9,737 nt of DNA. Origin: Anammoximicrobium sp032229885 (lineage in GTDB: Bacteria > Planctomycetota > Planctomycetia > Pirellulales > Pirellulaceae). The notes beneath the pieces were generated by a model. The model made no database searches, was not told where the DNA came from, and saw only the letters and a list, made by a program, of their open reading frames with translations. Shown here one piece after another: positions 1 to 6,474 of this stretch. Location of the stretch: the NCBI GenBank assembly GCA_032229885.1, contig JAVYAJ010000386.1, positions 1-9,737 on the forward strand, in the 5' to 3' direction. The position numbers and the translations under genes are program-made. Every line of letters starts with the position of its first letter. Position 1 is the stretch's first letter.

Positions 1-2
1 TG

Positions 3-1886
3 CCCTCTGTGTCCTCTGTGGCTGAACAATCGGCCGCCCTGTCCGATTACCCCACCCACGGCGATCAAGCCGACCGCTACGCCGACCTGGATCTCACTTC
101 GGGCGTGAGCAACGACACCCTCTTCGACTCGCGCGGCCGCCAGTACGCCACGCTCGGCCACCCGCTGCCCGCTGCCGATGTGGGCCTTACCGGAACCAAC
201 TACGATGGCAACCTAGTTCGCCTGCGGAGTGAAACCCTTTACGATTCCAGCGGTCAAGCTTCGATCCAACGCACCGGCCTTGCCCAAGTCGAATCTCCCA
301 CCGGCACATTGTTGGGCATCTACGACGTCGATTCGGTTGACACCAAGACCTACACCGACGCCTTTGGCAATGCGTACCGCACGGAGTACATCACCGGCGG
401 CACGCTTGAGCTGGTCGACCAAGACAATGCCTTACTCCCTCTCCCCCTTGAGGTAGAGGGCCATGGTGAGGGGGTGTATACGCGGCGCACCGATGGCCTC
501 GTCCATTCCTACACGCTGACCCGATTCGACGATCTCAACCAACCGATCGCCGAAATGCAGCAGACCGACGGTGACATCACCGCCGAGTGGTCGGAATCCG
601 AGAACAGCTTCGTTGTCGCGAATACGACAACCCGAATACCGACCAAGCTCTACGAGTACCACCTCGACCGCCTCGTGGCCGTTGAGCTACCCGGTGTGCC
701 AAATCCGCAAAACAGCAACGCCATCCAGCGGCCCCGTTACGAATACGCCTACGACGCCCAAGGCAACCAAACGCTCATCCGTGACCCGCTCGGCCGCGAA
801 ACCCGTTTCACCTTCGACGCCCACGGCCAACAACTCACGCGCACGCTGCCATTGGGCTTTGGCTCCGACGGCATCCTCGGCACGCCGGACGACCCGGTTG
901 TCTGGACCATACCGACCGAAGCTCCTGGAAACGCCGTCTTCACCGAACGCACCACGTTCGATGCGCGCGGTCGCCAACACCTGCACACATCCTTCGAAGG
1001 CGTCGTCAGCGAGAACATCTACGACAGCTTTGGCCGCCTGAAACACATCAACTACTACGCGGATCAAGCTGCCTACGACCTGGGACATATCGCCGAGCGT
1101 TGGGCCTATCTCTACGACAATCACGGTCGCCAGGCTGCGGCGATCCACTCGACGGACGACAACGGCATGCTGGTTGTCGATCGCGTCGAACAGACCATGT
1201 ACGACGATCGCGGGCGAATCATCGCCGAGTCCACCCCCGAGGGCGTAATCGGCTACGCGTTCAACACCCAGAACCAACTCGCGCACACCGCCGTCTACGC
1301 CGCGGGCGACGATCCCCAAATCGACGATCCCGAGCGGATCACGTTCTACGGCTACGACATTCTAGGACGCTTGGTCGAGATCAAAGAGGACCAAACGCCA
1401 ACCAATTCCAATGATCCGACCCTCGATACCGCCCATACGTTCGATCTACAGGGCCGCTTACAAACGACCGAGCTTCCCAACGGCGTGACGTCGCACAATG
1501 CGTTTGATGCACTCCTAGCTTCGCAAACCCTCGATGGCTGCATCTTCGGTCTCGAAGAGTCGAAACGCGCCCTCGAGCTGCGACGCGCCGAACGTTCGGC
1601 GGACCAGCGGGCTGACCCGGGTAATGGCCAGCTTTTTACCCGCGTTCTCCGCAGCCTGATGCACCGTGATCAGCATCCGCAACCCGGCGCTGCTGAGAAA
1701 CGTGACCGCGCCCATGTCGATCACCAAGCCCACGGGGTTGGCAGCCAGCGCAGCTTGAAGAACCGGCAAGTCCGCGGCCGTCGTTTCCATGTCGAGGCGT
1801 CCTGCGAGGCGGGCGATCCCGACCTGCAGGCCGACGACGGCGGTCTGTTCGACGACTGGCATGGGTTTATCCGTCCTTGTGCTTGA
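3..1886 (+). CDS. RHS/YD-repeat protein, 5'-partial and 3'-truncated
   Basis: The frame is open to the left edge, so the true start lies upstream; the GTG at 9 is only the first in-window start. The product up to about residue 500 (near base 1511) is a string of YD-type repeats, such as YAYDAQGNQT, DPLGRETRFTFDAHGQQ, YDSFGRLKHI, MYDDRGRIIAES and GYDILGRLVEI. Such repeats form beta-shell cocoons in RHS/teneurin-like proteins that are usually secreted or surface-bound and often carry toxins or adhesins. The homology stops inside a repeat at about FDAL (near 1511). The last 125 or so codons are antisense to the STAS gene at 1515-1862 and look like chance coding in GC-rich DNA. The conserved RHS core end and any C-terminal tip domain are missing, so this is probably a gene remnant. 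A REP-like hairpin sits in frame at 437-474. The YD-repeat identity is firm; whether the gene is functional is doubtful. Confidence 0.8.
   Translation, partial: PSVSSVAEQSAALSDYPTHGDQADRYADLDLTSGVSNDTLFDSRGRQYATLGHPLPAADVGLTGTNYDGNLVRLRSETLYDSSGQASIQRTGLAQVESPTGTLLGIYDVDSVDTKTYTDAFGNAYRTEYITGGTLELVDQDNALLPLPLEVEGHGEGVYTRRTDGLVHSYTLTRFDDLNQPIAEMQQTDGDITAEWSESENSFVVANTTTRIPTKLYEYHLDRLVAVELPGVPNPQNSNAIQRPRYEYAYDAQGNQTLIRDPLGRETRFTFDAHGQQLTRTLPLGFGSDGILGTPDDPVVWTIPTEAPGNAVFTERTTFDARGRQHLHTSFEGVVSENIYDSFGRLKHINYYADQAAYDLGHIAERWAYLYDNHGRQAAAIHSTDDNGMLVVDRVEQTMYDDRGRIIAESTPEGVIGYAFNTQNQLAHTAVYAAGDDPQIDDPERITFYGYDILGRLVEIKEDQTPTNSNDPTLDTAHTFDLQGRLQTTELPNGVTSHNAFDALLASQTLDGCIFGLEESKRALELRRAERSADQRADPGNGQLFTRVLRSLMHRDQHPQPGAAEKRDRAHVDHQAHGVGSQRSLKNRQVRGRRFHVEASCEAGDPDLQADDGGLFDDWHGFIRPCA
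437..474. repeat. REP-like hairpin inside the RHS frame
   Basis: CCCTCT at 437-442 pairs with AGAGGG at 455-460, followed by GGTGAGGGGG at 465-474. This is the general pattern of a widespread bacterial short palindromic repeat (CCCTCTCCC, loop, GGGAGAGGG, then GGTGAGGG), which is normally intergenic. Here it keeps the RHS frame open and codes for the un-RHS-like stretch LPLPLEVEGHGEG. The hairpin is seen directly; the assignment to the repeat family is from memory of the pattern. Confidence 0.55.
1515..1862 (-). CDS. STAS-domain anti-sigma-factor antagonist
   Basis: This 115-residue protein is a single STAS domain of the SpoIIAA/RsbV type, the usual size for the family. Visible hallmarks are the N-terminal beta strand ending RLAGRLDMETTA (residues 18-29), the strand LVIDMGAVTFLSSAGLRML (46-64) with candidate phospho-acceptor serines 57 and 58, and the C-terminal SPLVRRTFGASQLEGAFRLFETEDAAI. 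In the family, the unphosphorylated antagonist binds the partner kinase and frees its target; phosphorylation by the kinase ends this. The ATG at 1862 follows the HATPase stop by four bases and has AAGGA about 11 bases upstream, inside the HATPase gene. The two genes are therefore almost certainly co-transcribed and are natural partners. The exact phosphosite is uncertain, because the SSAGL form differs from the DSSGL of SpoIIAA. The 3' end abuts the broken RHS gene. Confidence 0.88.
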   Translation of the reverse strand: MPVVEQTAVVGLQVGIARLAGRLDMETTAADLPVLQAALAANPVGLVIDMGAVTFLSSAGLRMLITVHQAAENAGKKLAITRVSPLVRRTFGASQLEGAFRLFETEDAAIEGLRS

Positions 1887-2346
1887 CGATCGTCAGCCGA
1901 TTGCCTCGTTGGGCGTCCCATCGATAGCGGACTTCGTCGCTGAACTGATGGATCATGTTCAGGCCCAACCCGCCCGTGGCCGGGTCGCACAGCCGTTTCT
2001 GTCGCGCCACGCGGCTGCCCTCCTCGGGATCGAATCGCCGCCCTTGATCGAAGATATCGACCTGCAGCCCGCCCGCAAACGGCGTACAGTGAATGCTGAT
2101 CCAACCCGAACTCGCAGCGTCGTATGCGTGTCGAATCACGTTCGTGCAGGCTTCGTCCACGGCCACTTCGAGTTCGTAGCACCGGACGTCGGTCAACCCG
2201 GCGGTATGTCCATGCCATTGCACAAACATGCCAATCAACGACAGATGCGATGGCCGCGCGGGAACACGCAGTATTCCGTTTGGCGGTTCGGCGCGATTCT
2301 GTACAGCCGGACCGGGCAAACCCGAACCGCCTTCCGCATCGTCCAT
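1867..2346 (-). CDS. RsbW/SpoIIAB-like serine kinase (HATPase_c)
   Basis: This 159-residue protein has the GHKL ATPase fold of anti-sigma factors. The N box is ELEVAVDEACTNVIRHAY (residues 58-75, with E65 and N69 as expected catalytic and Mg-binding residues), the G1 box is DIFDQGRRFDP (97-107), and the G2 segment is GGLGLNMIHQFSDEVRY (125-141). Homologous kinases phosphorylate a STAS antagonist and bind either a sigma factor or another output partner. The STAS gene directly downstream is the obvious substrate. The ATG at 2346 is preceded by AAGGA with a five-base spacer, which supports this start. The first 30 or so residues (Gly/Pro-rich) are not part of the conserved domain. No sigma factor and no SpoIIE/PP2C phosphatase gene is in the window, so the output is unknown. 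The order kinase then antagonist is the reverse of the common rsbV-rsbW arrangement. Confidence 0.87.
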   Translation of the reverse strand: MDDAEGGSGLPGPAVQNRAEPPNGILRVPARPSHLSLIGMFVQWHGHTAGLTDVRCYELEVAVDEACTNVIRHAYDAASSGWISIHCTPFAGGLQVDIFDQGRRFDPEEGSRVARQKRLCDPATGGLGLNMIHQFSDEVRYRWDAQRGNRLTIVKHKDG

Positions 2347-2710
2347 ACAAGTCCTTCGCCAGACCGTCGATGTCCGCCCCGTGGCGACCCAGGCGATTCG
2401 AACGTGGTTGCACAGCAGTCACCTGGCGGACGACGGCGCGCGTGCAAAAACCGTCGCCACCGGCCCGTACGACCAACGGTCGCTCGGAGCGCCGCCTTTC
2501 GCAGGTCGCTTGTCAAACGCCTCCGCTTGGCGACCGCCGTCGGGCCTCGTGTTGCGTTTTATGCCGACGAGATGTTCGGGTGAAGCCGGACTAGCCCAGT
2601 GTCCAGTTGCCATTTTCGCCCCGCCGCATCCGTCAGCGGGCAGAATTCTCGCGGGCCGACGGGCACGCCTCAACCAAGGCCTAGTCTTGGCGACGGACCA
2701 GCGCTCACAG
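2347..2710. other. Intergenic stretch, no supported gene
   Basis: Between the HATPase start and the 3' end of the serine tRNA I find no ORF with recognisable protein character. The open frames here are Arg/Pro/Ser-rich products of GC-rich DNA. The promoter of the HATPase-STAS pair presumably lies here, but I see no convincing -35/-10 pair. Confidence 0.5.
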
Positions 2711-2797
2711 CGGATGGGGAGGGATTCGAACCCCCGTTGGACTTGCGCCCAAAACGGTTTTCAAGACCGTCGCCTTCGACCACTCGGCCACCCATCC
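2711..2797 (-). tRNA. tRNA-Ser (anticodon UGA)
   Basis: Read on the - strand, this 87-nt RNA folds as a class II tRNA. It has a 7-bp acceptor stem GGATGGG/CCCATCC and a G discriminator. The D arm is GCC-GAGTGGTCGAA-GGC, and the anticodon stem ACGGT/ACCGT closes the loop CTTGAAA with anticodon TGA. A long variable arm follows, then the T arm GGGGG-TTCGAAT-CCCTC. The long variable arm together with anticodon UGA identifies serine, reading UCA and other UCN codons. The 3' CCA is not encoded and must be added after transcription. Confidence 0.96.
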
Positions 2798-3015
2798 GGT
2801 GCAATGAACTCTTGCGATCTCTTGCGGCGTTCAGCCATGCCAGCCAGCCGCCCGGCGCTCGCTGCAGCCACAGGCCAATGCGCCCTGAGGCTACTGCCGC
2901 AGGATGCCGCAGCCACGACACTGCCGCCCGGCACTTGCAGCGACTGCCGACAACGCGGCCTGAGACTGCGTCCGTTCGAATCGGCGGACAGAGCGCCACT
3001 CGAGATCCTAGAGCG

Positions 3016-3024
3016 AGTGTAGCA
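3016..3024 (-). promoter_or_regulatory. Possible extended -10 element upstream of tRNA-Ser
   Basis: TGCTACACT on the - strand matches an extended -10 (TGn followed by a 4/6 match to TATAAT). The upstream -35 region is poor (TTACCC at 16 bp). It would start transcription about 210 bases before the tRNA, which is long for a tRNA leader. This is a weak call. Confidence 0.25.
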
Positions 3025-3145
3025 CAAACCTGGACGCGGGTAATAGGCCCGAAACGCGTTTTGCGCTTCGTCCACCACGGAGACCAACGACACGGCGGAG
3101 CGCAACGTGCCGAACCGCCTGCCTAGCCAGTAGTAGGCATTCAGA

Positions 3146-3174
3146 TTGACAAATCCGCTGGCGTCTGTTCTAGT
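3146..3174 (+). promoter_or_regulatory. Candidate sigma-70 promoter (TTGACA-17-TCTAGT)
   Basis: A perfect -35 hexamer TTGACA (3146-3151) is followed by a 17-bp spacer and TCTAGT (3169-3174, 4/6 to TATAAT). It points toward the bacterioferritin gene, whose ATG is about 370 bases further on. If it is real, that gene has an unusually long leader or an unrecognised small transcript precedes it. Confidence 0.4.
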
Positions 3175-3545
3175 GTGTGTTGTCCGCCGCGCGACACCAC
3201 GAGGTCGTGCGCAGCCGCCCCGATTTGACCACAGGCTGGGATCCTTTGCGGGCGGCCCGCCATGGGTGATCCGACATCGGCGATCCGTCATGGGCGATCG
3301 GCAACCGCCGGCCCATCCGTGCGGAACGACGATCACGTTGCCAGTCGTCGCGTTTCGCCTGTCGGAAGCTTCGGGCACGGGCTCTGTACGCCAAGCGTGC
3401 AGCTTGGACACAGCTCGTCCAGCGTTTGGCCTCCGCCCAGGCTTGCGTCGGGCGTAGCGCTCGGGCCCAGCGGCGATTCTGGGTACGACAACATCGACCC
3501 GCCCAGCGAACTTGGGGACAACAGGCAACTGAAAGGAGAATTGTC

Positions 3546-4043
3546 ATGCACGAGCAGAGCGTTGCGTTGCTGAATCGAGCCGTGGCCGACGAACTGTTGG
3601 CCGTCCACCAGTACATGTACTTCCATTTTCATTGCGACGACCAAGGCTATGATCTGTTGGCCAGTCTGTTCAAACAGACGGCCATCGAGGAGATGCTGCA
3701 CGTCGAGCGGCTTGCCGAACGAGCCCTGTTTCTCAAAGGCGACGCCGAGATGTCCCCGGCGCTGAGCGTGCAGAAGATCCACGATGTGGGCAAGATGCTC
3801 GAGTGCGCGCGGCAGATGGAAGCGGACAGCGCGCGGCAATACAACCTGTGGGCCAACGAGTGTGGCGCAAACGCGGACTCGGTCTCCAAGAAGCTGTTCG
3901 AGGAACTGGTGGGCGACGAGGAACGCCACTTCGACCAATACGACGTCGAACTGGAAAACATGGCCAAGTTCGGAGATCGCTACCTCGTACTCCAGTCGAT
4001 CGAACGCAGCAAGAACCGCGCGGCCGGGCGTTCGGCCGACTGA
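3546..4043 (+). CDS. bfr: Bacterioferritin (iron storage, ferroxidase)
   Basis: This 165-residue four-helix-bundle protein is close in length to E. coli Bfr (158). The family forms 24-mers that oxidise Fe(II) and store it as a mineral core in the cytoplasm. By alignment from memory with E. coli Bfr, the di-iron ligands are all present: E16 (ADELLAVHQY), E49 and H52 (IEEMLHVERLAER), E92 (RQMEADSARQ), and E125 and H128 (GDEERHFDQ). M50 corresponds to the haem-ligating Met52, so haem binding is expected. I chose the ATG at 3546 because GAAAGGAGA stands just upstream of it and the family's N-terminus begins here; the frame is open further upstream without protein character. The gene stands alone, with no bacterioferritin-associated ferredoxin next to it, and converges on the PyrK-like gene. 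I did not find a clear Fur box. Confidence 0.93.
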   Translation: MHEQSVALLNRAVADELLAVHQYMYFHFHCDDQGYDLLASLFKQTAIEEMLHVERLAERALFLKGDAEMSPALSVQKIHDVGKMLECARQMEADSARQYNLWANECGANADSVSKKLFEELVGDEERHFDQYDVELENMAKFGDRYLVLQSIERSKNRAAGRSAD

Positions 4044-4049
4044 GGCCGA

Positions 4050-4065
4050 CGCCGCCAGGGCGGCG
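4050..4065 (+). terminator. Hairpin just after bacterioferritin stop
   Basis: CGCCGC, loop CAGG, GCGGCG forms a 6-bp all-GC stem starting seven bases after the stop codon. There is no T-run after it, so it may act as a weak terminator or mRNA 3'-end stabiliser. Confidence 0.35.
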
Positions 4066-4074
4066 CGGACGAGG

Positions 4075-4127
4075 GCTGGCCGGTTGCGACGAGCGGCAGT
4101 TGACCTGCGCCGCGGCGTCCGGCCAGC
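4075..4127. terminator. Inverted repeat between convergent genes
   Basis: GCTGGCCGG (4075-4083) and CCGGCCAGC (4119-4127) are perfect 9-bp complements separated by 35 bases, in the 91-bp gap between convergent bfr and the PyrK-like gene. The position fits a bidirectional terminator, but the loop is large and there are no flanking T-runs. Confidence 0.35.
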
Positions 4128-4134
4128 GTCCCTC

Positions 4135-5019
4135 CTACCATTCGATTTGCGCGGCGTCGAACACGGGCCCTTCGACGCAGGTCCGCTTGTAATCCCATTG
4201 GCCGTCTGCGTCTTTGATCTTGGCCACGCACGCAAAACAGATCCCGATGCCGCAGGCCATCGGGGTCTCGAGCGACACGTGACAGGCAACGCGGACTCGG
4301 GCCGCGAGACGCGCCACGGCCTCGAGCATGGGCTGCGGGCCGCACGTGACGATCTGGCAGTTTTCGTCGGCTGCAACCAGCGGCTCGAGCAGCGCAGTCA
4401 CCAGGCCCTGTTGTCCGCGGCTGCCGTCTTCGGTGCTGATGCGCACCTCGACGCCCACGCGTTCGAAATCCGCGATGCCGGCCAGATACTCTGCCGACCG
4501 CGCTCCGTAGCACAACGTGACTCGCGGCCTGTCGGCGTGTGTGTCGGCCGCGGCCGTGCGAGGGGGAACGCCATACCGGCGCGCGCCGCACGTTTCGGCT
4601 GCCAGCGCCAGAAAAGGCGTCTGGCCGATGCCGCCGGCCACCATGATCAGATGCCTGGTCGCCGCAATCGCAAATCCATTGCCCAACGGCCCCCAGACTG
4701 TCAGCGTCGCCCCCGGCGGTGTCGCGGCCAGCCGCCGCGTGAACTTGCCTTTCGCCAGATAGACCACGTCGATGCCCCACGGCGCGCCGGCGTCGTCCGG
4801 AACCGTGTCGTACAGGGCAAACGCGCGGCCGAGCAACGGATCGTTGACCCCAGCCAGCCGCAGCATGAAGAACTGGCCGGGCAGCGCGCGGCGGGCAATC
4901 TCCGCACAGCCAAATCGCAACCGGTACGTGTCGCGGGCCAGGCGAATGTTTTCGGCAATCACGACATCGCGCTGCTGGGCGTGATCGGCATAATACGCCG
5001 CGTGGAGCGGGTTGGTCAT
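4135..5019 (-). CDS. PyrK-like FAD/[2Fe-2S] electron-transfer subunit
   Basis: This 294-residue protein has the ferredoxin-reductase layout of dihydroorotate dehydrogenase B electron-transfer subunits. An FAD-binding barrel (residues 18-110) contains GRAFALYD at 64-71 in the place of the RxYS flavin motif. An NAD-binding fold follows, with VAGGIGQTP (127-135) and TCGPQPML (225-232). The C-terminal [2Fe-2S] cluster motif has C256, C261, C264 and C281 (CX4CX2CX16C). In class 1B enzymes, PyrK passes electrons from dihydroorotate oxidation by PyrD to NAD+. No pyrD or other pyrimidine gene is in this window, so another electron partner is possible. The stretch 147-164 looks like a small insertion. 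The ATG at 5019 overlaps the stop of the upstream pseudouridine synthase (ATGA). An AAGGA ten bases upstream lies inside that gene's coding end, so translational coupling is likely. An in-frame extension upstream exists but is antisense-like and Arg-rich. Confidence 0.85.
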   Translation of the reverse strand: MTNPLHAAYYADHAQQRDVVIAENIRLARDTYRLRFGCAEIARRALPGQFFMLRLAGVNDPLLGRAFALYDTVPDDAGAPWGIDVVYLAKGKFTRRLAATPPGATLTVWGPLGNGFAIAATRHLIMVAGGIGQTPFLALAAETCGARRYGVPPRTAAADTHADRPRVTLCYGARSAEYLAGIADFERVGVEVRISTEDGSRGQQGLVTALLEPLVAADENCQIVTCGPQPMLEAVARLAARVRVACHVSLETPMACGIGICFACVAKIKDADGQWDYKRTCVEGPVFDAAQIEW

Positions 5020-6305
5020 TCGACGATCTTCCTTCCCGGCCGTTTCGCAGCGCCGCCGGATCGCCCCAACCGCTTGTTGCTTCGCCCCGGCTTGCGGCCG
5101 CCCGCGCCCTGCCCGCCCGCGCCCTGCCCGCCTATCGCGCGGTCGCCCGCGGCACGGCCGCTTGTCGGACGCTTGCCCGTCCCGCCGCTCTGTCCAGTAC
5201 GTCCGCCGCGGCCTCCTGTGGCTCGCCCGCCTCCCGTAGATCGCCCCCCGCGCGCACCACGCCCACCGCCGGCGCGACCGCTCTCGACCCGACTGCCCGC
5301 GTCCCGGTTTTCCAGCCCTCGCGCATCGCCGTGGCGCTCGCTCGCCGCTCGGCCGCCCGTGCGCCCTTGCTGGTTCGGCGGCGGCGCCGCCTTGGACTGT
5401 CTTTTTCGACCACGGCCCGCCGGGCGACCCACAGTCCGTTCGGCCATCGAGCGATCCGTGCGCGCTTTGCCCGGCTTCCGCGGCGTCGATCTCGGATGGG
5501 CGCCGGTTACCGTGGCGGGCTCGTTGCGAGACGGGCGACGCGTCGCAGCTCGTTCGAGCAGCTCGATTTCGTCGCGCGTCAGCGGCCGGCAAGCGCCCGG
5601 CGGCAAGCCGCCCAACTGCAGCGGACCGACGGCGACGCGTTTGAGTTGCAGAACCTTATGTCCGATCCGCGCGAGCACGCGGCGGATCTCGCGGTTGCGT
5701 CCCTCGCGCAGCACGATTTCCAGCTCCGTCGCGTCTCGATAGCGACGTTTGACATGCACGGCCGCAACGCGAGCCACCCCTTCGGCCAGATGCACACCGC
5801 GTTTCAATTGATCCAACGCAGCCGGCGAAGGGCAACCAACCACCCGCGCGACGTACTTTTTCTCGATCTCGTATCGCGGATGCGTCAATCGATTCGCCAG
5901 GCTGCCATCGTTGGTCACCAGGATCAAACCTTCGCTGGTTCGGTCCAGGCGGCCGATCGTGAACAGCCGTTCGTCGCTCCGCACGAGATCGATGACGCGA
6001 GTCCGGCCGTCCGGGTCCGAATTCGTCGACACCACGCCGGGCGGCTTGTTGACGGCAAAGTACACCCGCTTGGGCCGTGTCAACGGCGTGCCGTCGACAC
6101 GGATCTCTTGCCGCAACGGATCGACGCGCGTCCCGAGTTCGACAACGACCTGTCGATCGATCTCGACGCGGCCATCGACGATCAATTGTTCGCACTCACG
6201 ACGGCTGCCAACGCCCGCCGCCGCCAGTACTTTTTGGAGCCGCTCGGATGGCCGAGCGTCGATATCGGTCGACGATTCCTCGCGACGCGCAGAGCGATGG
6301 TTCAT
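5016..6305 (-). CDS. RluB-family 23S rRNA pseudouridine synthase with RG-rich tail
   Basis: The protein is 429 residues from the ATG at 6305. Residues 21-70 are an S4 RNA-binding domain (ERLQKVLAAAGVGSRRECEQLIVDGRVEID). Residues 80-250 are the RsuA/RluB/E/F catalytic domain, with the motif LFTIGRLDRTSEGLILVTNDG whose D121 is the expected catalytic aspartate, plus EKKYVARV and REGRNREIRRVLARIGHKV. RluB in E. coli makes pseudouridine 2605 of 23S rRNA; the exact target here is inferred. Residues 255-429 form a low-complexity tail rich in Gly, Arg, Ser and Ala with many RGG/GGR units. Typical bacterial members are much shorter (about 240-290 residues), although extended basic tails occur. I chose 6305 over the TTG at 6404 because the extra 33 residues have no family similarity; no clear ribosome binding site precedes either. 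The 3' end overlaps the PyrK-like gene. Confidence 0.88.
   Translation of the reverse strand: MNHRSARREESSTDIDARPSERLQKVLAAAGVGSRRECEQLIVDGRVEIDRQVVVELGTRVDPLRQEIRVDGTPLTRPKRVYFAVNKPPGVVSTNSDPDGRTRVIDLVRSDERLFTIGRLDRTSEGLILVTNDGSLANRLTHPRYEIEKKYVARVVGCPSPAALDQLKRGVHLAEGVARVAAVHVKRRYRDATELEIVLREGRNREIRRVLARIGHKVLQLKRVAVGPLQLGGLPPGACRPLTRDEIELLERAATRRPSRNEPATVTGAHPRSTPRKPGKARTDRSMAERTVGRPAGRGRKRQSKAAPPPNQQGRTGGRAASERHGDARGLENRDAGSRVESGRAGGGRGARGGRSTGGGRATGGRGGRTGQSGGTGKRPTSGRAAGDRAIGGQGAGGQGAGGRKPGRSNKRLGRSGGAAKRPGRKIVE
5101..5130. repeat. Tandem 15-bp duplication in the RG-rich tail
   Basis: CCCGCGCCCTGCCCG occurs twice in direct tandem on the + strand. It encodes two exact copies of a GGQGA unit on the - strand, within the disordered tail of the pseudouridine synthase. 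Exact nucleotide identity points to recent slippage. Confidence 0.8.
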
Positions 6306-6474
6306 GCGATACTGCCAAAGAGACGCCAAACGGACAGCAAAATCGGCCGAATCGCCGTGCCACGGTCCGAATGCCTCCGATCCGCATGCTCGCGCGCTCG
6401 CCAACTACGATCCTAGCATCCGCAGCCATCGGCGGGTAGCCCCGCCCGCATCCGGAGACAATGCCAGATCCAAG

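Larger units (their letters stand above)
2798..3545. other. Long intergenic region between tRNA-Ser and bacterioferritin
   Basis: I find no supported protein gene in these roughly 750 bases; the open frames are compositional. What can be pointed to are a candidate promoter for each direction (3016-3024 on -, 3146-3174 on +) and an imperfect 13-base direct repeat CATGGGYGATCSG at 3261 and 3289. A strong ribosome binding site lies at the right end, before the bacterioferritin. Confidence 0.5.

Noticed and set aside
1721..2476. 251-residue - strand ORF in another frame over the STAS-HATPase pair
   Set aside because: It is a shadow of two clear genes; Arg/Ser/Gly-rich with no motif.
2419..2673. 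84-residue - strand ORF between HATPase and tRNA
   Set aside because: No ribosome binding site, no recognisable motif, composition typical of chance frames in GC-rich DNA.
2711..2797. tRNA gene as an integration site for a mobile island
   Set aside because: No integrase and no direct repeat of the tRNA 3' end is visible in the window.
3261..3301. Imperfect direct repeats CATGGGYGATCSG as an operator or CRISPR-like array
   Set aside because: Only two copies with mismatches and 28-base spacing; too few for an array and no matching regulator seen.
5086..5420. GC-rich repetitive stretch as an origin or satellite
   Set aside because: It is fully explained by codons of the Gly/Arg-rich tail in an intact reading frame.
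3784..5742. 652-residue + strand ORF antisense to the PyrK-like and pseudouridine synthase genes
   Set aside because: It overlaps three confidently identified genes, and its composition (Pro/Arg runs) mirrors the RG-rich tail on the other strand.
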